Shown here: positions 9,569 to 18,531 of the stretch, piece by piece
Layout of the letters: each line of letters opens with the position of its first letter
Position numbering within the stretch: position 1 is the first letter of the stretch
NCBI GenBank assembly: GCA_016874755.1
Contig: VGTH01000045.1
Span: forward strand, 1 to 46,496
Direction of reading: 5' to 3'
Source of the DNA: Deltaproteobacteria bacterium
Lineage (GTDB): Bacteria > Desulfobacterota > Binatia > UBA9968
Length of the DNA: 46,496 nucleotides
Program-made: the position numbers and the translations under genes
The notes under the pieces: model-generated
The model's database searches: none
What the model saw: the letters and a program-made list of their open reading frames with translations, nothing else
Told to the model about the DNA's origin: nothing

Positions 9569-11311
9569 ATGATGGCTGTCAGGAAGTTAGCCTTAGTTGC
9601 GCTCCTGGTCACCGTGGCCGTTGGGCCCGCTAGCCGGAGCTTCGGCCAAGCGCAGCCAACACCGGTGACCGGCGATTGGCTGTTGGCGCATATCCTGAGC
9701 GATCCCGAACAGCTCAATCCGCTCACCAGCAACGACGCCGGCGCCAGTGCGATTCTCGGCTATATCGTGCAGACGTTGTTGACCCGCGATCCGCGCACAT
9801 TGGAGCTGAAGCCGCTGCTCGCCGAAGCGCGTCCGACCATCGCGGCGGACAAGTTGACTTACACTTTCAAAATTCGCAAAGACGCGCACTTCCAAGACGG
9901 CCGCAAACTGACGGGCGAGGATGTGTTGTTCAGCGTCAAAGCGATCAAGAACCCGCTGGTCAACGCGCCATTTGCGCGGGTTTACTATGAGTCGGTGACC
10001 GATGCGCAGCTAGTCGACGAGCACACGATACGCTTCAGCATCAAAGAGCCGTACTTTCTCAACGAAACCATGCTGGGCGGCATCGAAGTTTTGCCGCGCC
10101 ATTACTATGACCCGCAAAATTTGATGAAGGATGTCGGCATCAAAGATCTTGCCGACCCGGCCAAACTTTCCGATAACGCGAAGAAATTTGCCGAGCAGTT
10201 CAACAAAAATTACAGCCGCAACCCGATGGGCAGCGGGCCGTACAAGTTTCAAGCATGGAAAACCGGCCAAGAAGTCGAGTTGGTGCGCGACCCGAAATAT
10301 TGGGGCATCGGCAAGCCGGGCATCGATCAAGCCTACTTCGACCGCCACCGATATCGCGTGATTAACAACCCGGATGCCGCGTTGACGAGTCTCAAGAGCG
10401 GCAGCCTGGACACCATGGGGCTGCAGCCGCTGCAGCATATGCAGCAAACCGGTGGCGACCGTTTCAAGAAAGATTTCGAAAAGCACGAATACTTTTCACC
10501 CAATTACTCCTACATCGGCTGGAATAACGATCATCCGATTTTTAGCGACAAGCGGGTGCGCAAAGCGATGACCCATCTGACCGATCGCAAGCAGATGGTC
10601 AAGACGATTCTCTTCAATCTCGGTCAAGTGGTCGACGGGCCGATTTACTTTCATCGGCCGGAATACGACAAGAGCTTGGCGAGTATTCCCTACGACCCGA
10701 AAAAAGCGCTGGAGCTGCTTGCCGAAGCCGGTTGGAAAGATAGCGATGGCGACGGCATCTTGGACAAGACCATCGATGGCAAGAAGGTGCCGTTCCGGTT
10801 TGAGATCAAGTTCAACTCCGGCAACACGACGCGCAAGAGCGTCGCCCTGGCGCTGCAGGACGAGTTGAAGAAACATGGCATCGGTGCCACCGTGCGCGAG
10901 TTGGACTGGACGGTGTTTCTCTCGGAAATCAAAGGGCGCAAGTATGACGCGATGATTCTCGGTTGGGCGATGAGCGTCACCGAGCCGGACGCCTACCAGG
11001 TGTGGCATTCGTCGCAGGCGGCGAACAAAGGCTCGAACCACATCGCCTATAAAAACCCGCGGGTCGACAAGATCCTCGAAGAGTATCGGCGCGAGTTCGA
11101 TCCGAAAAAGCGCATCGAGCTCTATCGCGAGTTTCAGAAAATTCTCCACGATGATCAGCCGTACACGTTTCTCTTTACACCCAAATCGATCTCGGCGGTG
11201 AGCCGGCGCTTCCGCGGCGTCGAGGTGCTGCCCATCGGCGGTCTGCGGCCGCTCGATTGGTGGACGCCGGCGGGTGCGCAAAAGTATGGCAGCAAACCTT
11301 CCAACAATTAA
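9569..11311 (+). CDS. Peptide ABC transporter substrate-binding protein (SBP_bac_5)
   Basis: A 580-residue periplasmic binding protein of the oligopeptide/nickel (SBP_bac_5) family. A signal peptide covers about 1-27 (ALVALLVTVAVG, cleavage near SFGQA). Family marks are the RDPRTLELKPLLAE segment, the YTFKIRKDAHFQDGRKLTGEDV block and the GSGPYKFQAWKTGQEVEL block. It would capture peptides or peptide-like compounds for the permeases that follow after eight bases. ATG 9569 is preceded by AGGAGG with six-base spacing, so an upstream in-frame TTG at 9518 is rejected. The long insert and the aspartate-rich DSDGDGILDK loop resemble OppA/YejA-type members. The ligand is unknown. Confidence 0.92.
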   Translation: MMAVRKLALVALLVTVAVGPASRSFGQAQPTPVTGDWLLAHILSDPEQLNPLTSNDAGASAILGYIVQTLLTRDPRTLELKPLLAEARPTIAADKLTYTFKIRKDAHFQDGRKLTGEDVLFSVKAIKNPLVNAPFARVYYESVTDAQLVDEHTIRFSIKEPYFLNETMLGGIEVLPRHYYDPQNLMKDVGIKDLADPAKLSDNAKKFAEQFNKNYSRNPMGSGPYKFQAWKTGQEVELVRDPKYWGIGKPGIDQAYFDRHRYRVINNPDAALTSLKSGSLDTMGLQPLQHMQQTGGDRFKKDFEKHEYFSPNYSYIGWNNDHPIFSDKRVRKAMTHLTDRKQMVKTILFNLGQVVDGPIYFHRPEYDKSLASIPYDPKKALELLAEAGWKDSDGDGILDKTIDGKKVPFRFEIKFNSGNTTRKSVALALQDELKKHGIGATVRELDWTVFLSEIKGRKYDAMILGWAMSVTEPDAYQVWHSSQAANKGSNHIAYKNPRVDKILEEYRREFDPKKRIELYREFQKILHDDQPYTFLFTPKSISAVSRRFRGVEVLPIGGLRPLDWWTPAGAQKYGSKPSNN

Positions 11312-11319
11312 GCCGCTCG

Positions 11320-12348
11320 ATGGGCTCGTATCTCGTTCAGCGTTTTCTCTTGCTGATACCGACCTTTGTCGGCGTAACGCTGATCAGTTTTTTGATCATG
11401 CGGCTGGCGCCCGGCGATCCGGCGGAGTTGCGCGCCGGCGGCGGCCTGCGCGGCGCCGGTGAAGGCGGTCTTGCGACGGAAAAGCGCGGCGTGGTCGACA
11501 CCGCGATTGCGCAGTGGCGCGCCCAGTACGGTCTCGATAAGCCGCTGCCGGTGCAGTACGCCGTCTGGATGAAGAATCTTTTCACGCTTAATTTCGGCGA
11601 GTCCTACAAAGATAACCAGCCGGTGGTGGATAAGATTCGCGAACGGCTGCCGGTGACGATCAAGCTCAACCTGCTGTCGATTTTCTTGGTTTATCTGGTC
11701 GCGATTCCCTTGGGTATCTACTCGGCGACTCATTCTTATTCCATTGGCGATCAGCTGACTACGTTGTTTGCTTTCGTCCTGTTTGCGTTGCCGGTCGTGT
11801 GGCTTGGCACCATGGCGATTGTTTTTCTTTGCGGCGGCGACTTTTGGTTTATCTTTCCACCGGGCGGCTTGAGCTCCATCGATTACTCGCCCGATTGGCC
11901 GCTTTGGCAGCGGCTCAAAGACCAGGCGTGGCATCTGTTCTTGCCGGTTTTGATGCTTTCCTACGCGGGATTCGCCGGTTTATCGCGCTATATGCGCTCA
12001 GGCATGTTGGAGCAGCTACGCCAGGACTTCGTGCAGACCGCGCGCTCCAAGGGACTCCCTGAAGGAATCGTGATCTACAAGCATGTGTTGCGCAATTCGT
12101 TGATTCCGATGGTGACGATTCTCGCCGGATTGCTGCCGGGCTTGATTGGCGGCAGCGTTATCGTCGAGACGATCTTTTCTATTCCCGGGTTGGGGCAGTT
12201 GGGCTACGAAGCGGTGCTGGCGCGCGATTTTCCGGTGGTCATGGCGCTGTTTACTGTAAGCGCTTTGTTGACGCTGTTGGGCATACTGCTTTCCGATTTA
12301 CTGCTAGCGATGGTCGATCCGCGCATCGCCTTTGGCCGGCGCGGCTAA
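11320..12348 (+). CDS. ABC permease, YejB/DppB-like
   Basis: A 342-residue inner-membrane permease of the DppB/OppB type (BPD_transp_1). The N-terminal helix IPTFVGVTLISFLIMRLAPGDP is diagnostic. About six helices follow, and the cytoplasmic EAA loop is visible at VQTARSKGLPEGIVIYKHVL. A Gly-rich insert (AGGGLRGAGEGGLATEKRG) after helix 1 is typical of YejB relatives. Start 11320 lies eight bases after the binding-protein stop and agrees with the family N-terminus, although no Shine-Dalgarno is evident, suggesting coupling. It pairs with the next gene. Confidence 0.92.
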   Translation: MGSYLVQRFLLLIPTFVGVTLISFLIMRLAPGDPAELRAGGGLRGAGEGGLATEKRGVVDTAIAQWRAQYGLDKPLPVQYAVWMKNLFTLNFGESYKDNQPVVDKIRERLPVTIKLNLLSIFLVYLVAIPLGIYSATHSYSIGDQLTTLFAFVLFALPVVWLGTMAIVFLCGGDFWFIFPPGGLSSIDYSPDWPLWQRLKDQAWHLFLPVLMLSYAGFAGLSRYMRSGMLEQLRQDFVQTARSKGLPEGIVIYKHVLRNSLIPMVTILAGLLPGLIGGSVIVETIFSIPGLGQLGYEAVLARDFPVVMALFTVSALLTLLGILLSDLLLAMVDPRIAFGRRG

Positions 12349-12374
12349 GTCTAGCCATTTTTTCCGAGAACAGC

Positions 12375-13406
12375 GTGGAGCAGGTAAACGAAAACCAAGC
12401 GCGAGGCGAGACGCTCAGCGCGCGCGTGTGGCGCGAGTTCAAGCGCAATCGCGTTGCCGTTGCCGGCTATTACGTCGTGGTTTTCTTGGTCGGCGTCGCG
12501 CTCTTTGCCGACTTTATCGCCAACGAGAAGCCTTACTACGTCCACTACCAAGGCAAAACCTACTTCCCGATTGTGCGCGGCTACTTTGAAAAATTGGGCC
12601 TGCTCAAAGTGGCACCGGAGCTGGTGAATGCCGATTACCAGCAGTTGAGTCATCAAGGTGCGCTGTTCCCGCCGATCCCGTACCGGCCGAGCATGGTGAA
12701 TCTAGACGTGCCCTTTGCGCGCCCGTCGCGGCAGCACTGGCTTGGCACCGATCGTTTGGGCCGCGATGTCATGGCCGGCATTATTCATGGCTCGCGCATT
12801 TCGCTCTCCATCGGTTTCGTTTCGGTCGGAATTGCTCTCGTGATCGGCGTCATTCTTGGCGCGCTGGCGGGCTACTTCGGCGGCTGGGTGGATTTAGTGG
12901 TGTCGCGCTTGTTCGAGTTGATGTTGGCGATACCGACATTTTTTCTGTTGATTACGATCGCCGCGGTCTTTCCGCCAAGCATCTTTCTGACGATGATCAT
13001 CATCGGCCTCACCGGCTGGGTCGGCATCGCGCGCTTTGCGCGCAACGAGTTTCTCAAGCTGCGCAGCCTCGACTACGTCACCGCCGCGCAAGCGCTGGGA
13101 GTTTCCAATCGCAAGATCATGTTTCGGCACATTCTGCCGAATGCTCTTGCGCCTGTGATGGTCTCGGTGATTCTCGGTGTGGCCGGCGCAATCTTGCTCG
13201 AATCGGGATTGAGCTTCTTGGGCATCGGCGTGCCCGCCGACACGGTGACCTGGGGCTCGATTCTCAACGAAGCGCGCAGCAACACGTTTGCGTGGTGGCT
13301 GGCGGTTTTTCCCGGCATTGCGATCTTTGTTACCGTGCTCGCCTACTATCTCGTCGGCGAGGGCTTGCGTGACGCTCTCGATCCGCGGCTGCGGGGCTTG
13401 CGTTAA
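12375..13406 (+). CDS. ABC permease, YejE/DppC-like
   Basis: A 343-residue partner permease. A GTG start at 12375 is 26 bases after the preceding stop. After helix 1 there is a roughly 90-residue periplasmic segment beginning NEKPYYVHYQGKTYFP, which is characteristic of YejE, the microcin-C/peptide importer subunit, and much longer than in DppC. The WLGTDRLGRDVMAGIIHGSR block and the EAA-loop segment VTAAQALGVSNRKIMFRHIL are conserved. No ATPase gene follows; the next gene is a different type of binding protein. The importer must therefore use an ATPase encoded elsewhere, perhaps the DppD/DppF pair at 27943-29994. Confidence 0.9.
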   Translation: MEQVNENQARGETLSARVWREFKRNRVAVAGYYVVVFLVGVALFADFIANEKPYYVHYQGKTYFPIVRGYFEKLGLLKVAPELVNADYQQLSHQGALFPPIPYRPSMVNLDVPFARPSRQHWLGTDRLGRDVMAGIIHGSRISLSIGFVSVGIALVIGVILGALAGYFGGWVDLVVSRLFELMLAIPTFFLLITIAAVFPPSIFLTMIIIGLTGWVGIARFARNEFLKLRSLDYVTAAQALGVSNRKIMFRHILPNALAPVMVSVILGVAGAILLESGLSFLGIGVPADTVTWGSILNEARSNTFAWWLAVFPGIAIFVTVLAYYLVGEGLRDALDPRLRGLR

Positions 13407-13457
13407 TCCGACGCTTTCTGTTAATTCGGGTATCCACTTTCGTTGGGGGAGAAGTTC

Positions 13458-14438
13458 ATGAAACGACTGTTGGTCGTCGCCCTGTTTTCTGTTCTGTTGC
13501 TGCCGGCGGCTGCGCCTGGGCAGCAGCACACCAAGCCGATCTATGTTTCGCTGCCTGGGCCGGGCAACGTGCAGCACTTGGCTTACTACGTCGCCAAAGA
13601 GAAGAAATTTTACGAAGAGTTTGGCCTGATGAACGTCAACATCGTCGTCCTGCGCGGCAACGCGATGAACGTGCAGGCTTTGGTGTCGGGCAGCGTCCAC
13701 TATTCGTCGGCCTTCGGTCCGTCGATGCATGCGATGTTCAAGGGCGAGCCGCTGCGGGTGTTGCTGCAAATTTTTAATCAGATTCCGTTTGGTTTGATCG
13801 TCAACCCGGAAATCAAGCGGCTCGAAGACTTAAAAGGCAAAAAGATCGCGGTGACCTTCGGCGGCTCGACGTATAGCGTGCTGCAGGCGCTGTTCGTCAA
13901 GCATGGCTACAACGACAAATTCGCCGAGTATCTCAATATTCCTGACAACGAAGGCAAGGCGGCCGCGATGATGCAGAATCGCGCCTCGGCAGCATTGATG
14001 GCGCCGCCGACGGACCGCCACTTGATCAACGCCGGCTTCAAGCGCTTGGTCTACATGGGCGACGAATTCAAAAACGTGCCCTTCAGCGCGCTGCAGGCCA
14101 TGCAAAAGCAAGTTCAGGAAGAGCCGGACGTGACGCAACGCATGGTCAACGCAGTCATGAAGGCGCTTTATTGGACGCGCGCCAACCGCGAGGGCGCCAT
14201 CGATATCATCATGAAAGCTGGGAGAATGAATGAACGCCCGGTGGCGGCGTCATTGTGGGATTTGATGCGCGACGCCTATATTCCTGCGCTCAGCGCGGAT
14301 GGCCTCTACAAACGGGCGGAATTGGAATTTGCCGTGTTGAAAGAGAAACCTAACTTCAAGCCGGAACAGTTTGTCGACGATCGGTTTTACAAAACTGCAT
14401 TGAAGTTACTAGCCAAAGAACCTGGGGCGAAACTGTAA
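13458..14438 (+). CDS. NMT1/THI5-like substrate-binding protein
   Basis: A 326-residue exported binding protein of the NMT1/SsuA class (PBP2 type II fold), members of which bind thiamine precursors, sulfonates, nitrate or aromatic acids. The signal peptide is about 1-22 (LLVVALFSVLLLPAAAPGQ). Family features are YYVAKEKKFYEEFGL, the LVSGSVHYSSAFGPS pocket segment and LEDLKGKKIAVTFGGST. ATG 13458 is preceded by GGGGGAG with good spacing. No permease or ATPase of the matching type is nearby, so it is an orphan binding protein; it leads a short run with an alpha/beta hydrolase and a CMD-like gene, suggesting uptake and breakdown of a shared compound. The ligand cannot be named. Confidence 0.85.
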   Translation: MKRLLVVALFSVLLLPAAAPGQQHTKPIYVSLPGPGNVQHLAYYVAKEKKFYEEFGLMNVNIVVLRGNAMNVQALVSGSVHYSSAFGPSMHAMFKGEPLRVLLQIFNQIPFGLIVNPEIKRLEDLKGKKIAVTFGGSTYSVLQALFVKHGYNDKFAEYLNIPDNEGKAAAMMQNRASAALMAPPTDRHLINAGFKRLVYMGDEFKNVPFSALQAMQKQVQEEPDVTQRMVNAVMKALYWTRANREGAIDIIMKAGRMNERPVAASLWDLMRDAYIPALSADGLYKRAELEFAVLKEKPNFKPEQFVDDRFYKTALKLLAKEPGAKL

Positions 14439-14458
14439 GTCTGACTAAATTCATTTCT

Positions 14459-14492
14459 CGCGCAAAGACGCAAAGACGCAAAGGCGCCAAGG
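14459..14492 (+). repeat. CGCAAAGA tandem repeat
   Basis: CGCAAAGACGCAAAGACGCA followed by AAGGCGCCAAGG. The same vocabulary occurs as an inverted pair at 43867-43935. Confidence 0.7.
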
Positions 14493-14535
14493 TTCGGATC
14501 AAAAACCCGAAAGAAAGTTTCAGAGGAGCATCCAG

Positions 14536-15663
14536 ATGGCGGAAAAAACTCTCGAAGAGATCAAAGCCGACATCGCGCACCGCGCCGGGCGCATCAATCC
14601 GTTCGAGCGGGTGAAGAAGCAAGATGTCGATGACATTCTGAAAAACTTGACGAGTCTCGATCCAGAGCTGTGGGGCCGCGAGTGGGGCAAGTTCGGTGAC
14701 AAGTATGAAACGCTTGGTGACGAACAGTTAAAGCAGAGCAAGACCAAAGATGCGGGCGAAACGTTCTACCTCGCCTACGAATATTTCCGCGTTGGCCGCT
14801 ATCCGGTGCCGAGCAGCCCGGAGAAAAAGAAGTGCTACGCGGGTGCGCTAAGAACTTTTCTCAAGGCCGCGCCGTATATGGATCCGCCGCTGGAGCGCTG
14901 TGAGATTCCCTTCGAAGGGAAGAAAGTCGTCGGTTATCTGCAAGTGCCCAAGGGCGTCACCCGCCCGGCGGTGGTCATGCACTGGGGCGGCGTCGACGGC
15001 TGGAAAGAAGATCGCCGGACTAACAATGACGTGTTGCTCAAGATGGGCATCGCTTGTTTCACCATCGACATGCCGGGCGCCGGTGAGAATCCGTGCCTTG
15101 GGCAAGAGCCGAAAGCGGAACGGACATTTTCCGCGGCGATGGACTATTTGGAAACCCGCAAGGACATCGACGGCAAGCGCATCGCTTGCATGGGCGGCAG
15201 CTTTGGCGGCTACTGGGCGGCGAAGCTGGCGCATACTGAACCGAAACGGCTGCGCGGCGCGGTAAATTGGGGCGCCGGTGTGCACCGCACGTTCCAAGAA
15301 GAGTGGCTGCGCCCAGCGCTGACGCTGACCGCGTCGCAATATCTCATGGGGCCGTCGAGCCTGCTCGACGCGCGCTCTTATATATTCGGCGTGAAGACAT
15401 TGGAAGAAGTTCTTAAGACCGCGCCGACATTATCGCTCGTGACGCAGGGGCTGATCGATCAACCCAGCGCGCCGCTGCTCTGCATCAACGGCAAGGACGA
15501 CGACCAGCATCCGATCAGCGATCTTTATCTGCTCGCCGAGCATGGCAGCCCGAAAGACTTGCGGATCATGGAAGGCGCCGGCCACATGGGGCGAAAAAAA
15601 GGACAGTCGAACGACGAGGTGGTGAATATCGTCACCACCTGGCTGAAAGAAAAATTAGCCTAG
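14536..15663 (+). CDS. Alpha/beta hydrolase, FrsA/DHPON-hydrolase-like (paralogue A)
   Basis: A 375-residue serine hydrolase with a helical N-terminal domain (about 1-120) and an alpha/beta-hydrolase core. The nucleophile elbow is GGSFGGY with Ser222; the likely acid is one of Asp321-323 (INGKDDDQHP) and the base His350 (GAGHMG). IDMPGAGEN (about 177-185) is typical of the FrsA and 2,6-dihydropseudooxynicotine hydrolase group, which cleaves C-C bonds in diketone-like substrates; the true substrate here is unknown. GAGGAG precedes ATG 14536 by seven bases. It lies between a binding protein and a CMD-like gene on the same strand. It is paralogous to the minus-strand gene at 22993-24087, sharing the DYLETR and SFGGYW blocks. 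Confidence 0.85.
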   Translation: MAEKTLEEIKADIAHRAGRINPFERVKKQDVDDILKNLTSLDPELWGREWGKFGDKYETLGDEQLKQSKTKDAGETFYLAYEYFRVGRYPVPSSPEKKKCYAGALRTFLKAAPYMDPPLERCEIPFEGKKVVGYLQVPKGVTRPAVVMHWGGVDGWKEDRRTNNDVLLKMGIACFTIDMPGAGENPCLGQEPKAERTFSAAMDYLETRKDIDGKRIACMGGSFGGYWAAKLAHTEPKRLRGAVNWGAGVHRTFQEEWLRPALTLTASQYLMGPSSLLDARSYIFGVKTLEEVLKTAPTLSLVTQGLIDQPSAPLLCINGKDDDQHPISDLYLLAEHGSPKDLRIMEGAGHMGRKKGQSNDEVVNIVTTWLKEKLA

Positions 15664-15717
15664 AAGAATCTGGAATCTGAAATTTGGAATTTGAGATTAC
15701 GAACGAAGTGAGGACCC

Positions 15718-16266
15718 ATGCCTCGCATTGCAACCATCGACAAGAAAGAAGACCTAAAACCGGAAGATCAAAAAATTTACGACGCCATCGCGCAAAGCCG
15801 CGGTGTGGTCGGCGGACCGTGGAAGGCGCTGTTGCACAGCCCCGAGATGGCCTATCGGACTATGCACCTTGGCAGCTACGTGCGGTTCGAGTCGACGCTA
15901 GACCATAAGGTGGTCGAGTTTGCCGCCCTGGTCGCCGCGCGGGAGCTGGAGTGCAAGCATGAGTGGGCGGCGCATGTAGGGCATGGACAAAAAGCTGGCA
16001 TCCCGATGGAAACGATCCGCGCGGTTTATCAGAAGAAGCCGGCCGAAGCGTTTTCATTTGAAGACTCACAGATCGTCAGCTTTGTGCGCGAGATGATTCA
16101 CAGTCATCGCGTCAGCGAGCCAACGTATCAGGCGATCTATGGCCGCTTTGGCGAAAAGGGCATGGTCGAGCTAACGGCGACCATCGGTTACTACGCTATG
16201 CTGGCTTGTACGCTGAACACTTTTGATGTTTACACGGCGACGCCGCCGGATGATTTGAAAATTTGA
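15718..16266 (+). CDS. Carboxymuconolactone decarboxylase-like (AhpD-fold) protein
   Basis: A 182-residue all-helical CMD/AhpD-family protein. The active-site helix reads AARELECKHEWAAHVGHG, giving Glu-x-x-Cys-x-His rather than the Cys-x2-Cys of AhpD peroxidases; this fits the single-Cys CMD-like subgroup, which includes gamma-carboxymuconolactone decarboxylase and many uncharacterised members. GAGG lies before ATG 15718. The intergenic space before it (15664-15717) holds an AT-rich GGAATCTGAAATTTGGAATT-type repeat that recurs near 30009. It probably belongs with the preceding hydrolase in a catabolic run. The exact reaction is not known. Confidence 0.85.
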   Translation: MPRIATIDKKEDLKPEDQKIYDAIAQSRGVVGGPWKALLHSPEMAYRTMHLGSYVRFESTLDHKVVEFAALVAARELECKHEWAAHVGHGQKAGIPMETIRAVYQKKPAEAFSFEDSQIVSFVREMIHSHRVSEPTYQAIYGRFGEKGMVELTATIGYYAMLACTLNTFDVYTATPPDDLKI

Positions 16267-16296
16267 GCGGGAGAATGCGGCAAAATTCCCTCGGAG

Positions 16297-16359
16297 TCCT
16301 TCGACAAGCTCAGGACGAACGGAGTATTTAGTCCGTTCGCTAAGCAGGTGCTCGACGGC
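16297..16359. repeat. CCTTCGAC/GTCCGTTCG inverted repeat
   Basis: The left arm TCCTTCGACAAGCTCAGG-ACGAACGGA and right arm TCCGTTCGCTAAGCAGG-TGCTCGACGG form an imperfect hairpin with an eight-base loop, placed between the convergent stops of the CMD-like gene and the diguanylate cyclase. It could serve as a bidirectional 3'-end structure. Related copies lie at 2037 and 31126. Confidence 0.7.
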
Positions 16360-16360
16360 C

Positions 16361-17383
16361 CTACGCGCTCAGGCGTGCCGGTTCTTGCTCACGTAGTAGG
16401 TCGGAGTAGAAGAGCGAGACGACGCGGTTGCGGCCGCTGCCCTTAGCTTTGTAGAGGGCGCAATCGGCACGCTGCACGACGTCGTGCCAGGGTTCCTGGC
16501 CGGCGGCTTCGTCGGGGCCGCTCAGGCCGCCGCTGATGGTGACGACTTTGAGTGGATGTTTCTCGTGGGCAATTTTCTTGTCCATCACGCCATAGATCAT
16601 CCGGTGGGCGAGGGTCTTGGCGCCTTCGCGCGAAGTTTCCGGCAGCAAGACTAGCAGCTCCTCACCGCCGTAGCGGTAAACGCGGTCGGTTTTGCGTACG
16701 CTCTCCTTGAGTAGTCCCGCCACTTCTTTCAAAGCCTCATCCCCGGCAACATGACCGTAGTGGTCGTTGTAGAGCTTGAAATGATCGACGTCGAAGAGCA
16801 CCACGGCGTAGGGACGCTGATAGCGCAGCGCCGAGGCATGCGTAAAGTTGAGATCGACCTCCATGGAGCGGCGGTTACCAATCTTCAAGAGCGGATCTTC
16901 GAGCGACATCTCGCGTAATTTCCTATTGACGTCCATCAACTCTTGGGTGCGATTGGCCACGGCGCGTTCGAGAATTTCCGTTTGAGTCTCGAGCACGCGA
17001 AAATGAGCCGAGACCAAGTCTGTTTGGGTGACCAGACCGACGAGTTCTCCAGAACCATCGACGACTGGAAGATGGCGAATCTGATTTGATTTGGCGAGGA
17101 CGAGCGCTTCAAAGAGCTGGGTGTGTTCGGCGACGGTAACCGGTGGGGCAGACATGACCGCTCCCGCCGGCGGATCGTAGTCTTTGCCTTGCTGCTGCAG
17201 CTCAAGAAAACGTTTGACAATGTCGCGCTCGGTGACAATGCCGACGGGCCGATTGTTTTCGACCACCACCATGCAGGAGTGACGATTATCTTTCATCGTC
17301 TGGACCACCTGCGACAGGGGGGTCGTGGGGGTGGTGCATTTCACCGCTTTGGTCATCAGACTTCTTATTTCGAGATCCTGCAT
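16361..17383 (-). CDS. CBS-domain diguanylate cyclase (GGDEF)
   Basis: A 340-residue cytosolic protein with two CBS motifs (about 5-60 and 75-130; MVVVENNRPVGIVTERDIVK and HLPVVDGSGELVGLVTQTD), a short helical linker (about 132-160) and a GGDEF domain (about 160-320). The active site is GGEEL at 239-243, accepted in active cyclases, and an inhibitory I-site Arg-Lys-Thr-Asp lies five residues upstream. It should make cyclic-di-GMP from GTP, with the CBS pair sensing an adenine nucleotide or similar ligand and product feedback at the I-site. The start at 17383 is preferred over 17413 because GGGAG sits five bases upstream. The gene is monocistronic. Confidence 0.93.
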   Translation of the reverse strand: MQDLEIRSLMTKAVKCTTPTTPLSQVVQTMKDNRHSCMVVVENNRPVGIVTERDIVKRFLELQQQGKDYDPPAGAVMSAPPVTVAEHTQLFEALVLAKSNQIRHLPVVDGSGELVGLVTQTDLVSAHFRVLETQTEILERAVANRTQELMDVNRKLREMSLEDPLLKIGNRRSMEVDLNFTHASALRYQRPYAVVLFDVDHFKLYNDHYGHVAGDEALKEVAGLLKESVRKTDRVYRYGGEELLVLLPETSREGAKTLAHRMIYGVMDKKIAHEKHPLKVVTISGGLSGPDEAAGQEPWHDVVQRADCALYKAKGSGRNRVVSLFYSDLLREQEPARLSA

Positions 17384-17617
17384 GATTCTCCCGTGCCCGC
17401 TTTGCGAGCGCATCGCGGACGCTGCATTTTTTGGAATAAATCGGCGTTTGCGTGTGCAGCTTTAGTACTTGTCTCTAAATGCACCGCGGGTGCTCCGATC
17501 AGGCGGGAGCCTCCGAAGAACGGATGGAAGCTTCTCAATGGGACAAAGAATTCCCGAGTTGACACCATCCCCGCCCGGCGGATAGGCTTCAAAAAAAATC
17601 GCTGAAAGGAAACGTTA

Positions 17618-18391
17618 ATGAAACTCCAAGGACAAGTCGCGCTCATTACCGGCGCGGGGCGTAATATCGGCAAGTCGATGGCGAAGCTATTCGCCAGCGA
17701 AGGCGCCAGGATCATCGTCGCGGAAATGCACGAAGGGCGCGGTCAATCGGTCGTCGATGAAATCAATAAATCCGGCGGCCAGGCGGGGCTCGTCTTGGGC
17801 GACGTGTCAAAGTCAGCAGACGTGCAGCGGATGGTCAAAGACGCGGTGGCCAAGTTTGGCGGCATCGATATTCTCGTCAATAACGCGGCGCTGACCGATC
17901 ACGCCAATATCTTCGACAGCACCGAAGAAGAGTTCGACAAGATCATCGCCGTGAGCTTGAAGGGGCCATATCTGGTTACCAAATATGTCGCGGTGCAGAT
18001 GAAGAACCAGGGGCGCGGCGGAAAGATCGTCAACTTCGGCTCAACCTCGGGTTTGGTGGGTCGCTTCGATGGCATCGCCTACGCTGCTGCCAAAGCGGGC
18101 GTGATCAATATGACCCGTGCCATGGCGGTGCAGCTGGCGGAATATGGCATTCGCGTGAACTGCATCGTGCCGAATCGCTCCGGCTCTCCAGTCGGTTACG
18201 ATGATGACGTGACCGGCAGCCGCACGTTTCAAAACCTCGCCGGCCGCCTCGGCACGGCGGACGATCAGGCCAAAGCGGCTTTGTTCTTGGTCAGCGATGA
18301 ATCCAGTTTTGTCTATGGCCATCCCCTGATCGTCGACGGCGGCGTCATGGCGACGGCCAATTTCCCGCGCGAACAGTTTCAGAAAAAATAA
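17618..18391 (+). CDS. Short-chain dehydrogenase/reductase
   Basis: A 257-residue classical SDR. The cofactor-binding motif is TGAGRNIG (11-18), NNAA is at about 88-91, and the catalytic residues are Ser142, Tyr155 and Lys159 (YAAAK). Glu36 after the second strand (IIVAE) suggests NAD preference. The C-terminal DGGVMATANFP ending is usual for FabG-like enzymes. The loop after strand six reads VPNRSGSP instead of the common PG-x-hydrophobic-T pattern, so the substrate pocket is somewhat unusual. AAAGGA precedes ATG 17618. It is followed by a hairpin terminator at 18504. The substrate is unknown. Confidence 0.92.
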   Translation: MKLQGQVALITGAGRNIGKSMAKLFASEGARIIVAEMHEGRGQSVVDEINKSGGQAGLVLGDVSKSADVQRMVKDAVAKFGGIDILVNNAALTDHANIFDSTEEEFDKIIAVSLKGPYLVTKYVAVQMKNQGRGGKIVNFGSTSGLVGRFDGIAYAAAKAGVINMTRAMAVQLAEYGIRVNCIVPNRSGSPVGYDDDVTGSRTFQNLAGRLGTADDQAKAALFLVSDESSFVYGHPLIVDGGVMATANFPREQFQKK

Positions 18392-18503
18392 AAAAGTGGT
18401 GGCGCGCGATTGCTAGCCCGGATTATTCATCGCTGCGGCGCGATCGAAGCGAAGCTCTTCCGGAGCGAAGGCAACAGGTATCCGCTTCGACGCCGCCTTG
18501 TGG

Positions 18504-18531
18504 GGGCGACCGGCGGATCGCCCTTCGTTTT
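18504..18531 (+). terminator. Probable intrinsic terminator after the SDR gene
   Basis: GGGCGA, an eight-base loop, TCGCCC, then TTCGTTTT. The hairpin lies between convergent genes. The same GGCGACCGG...TCGCCC vocabulary recurs at 33300, so it may be a dispersed repeat used as a terminator. Confidence 0.5.
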
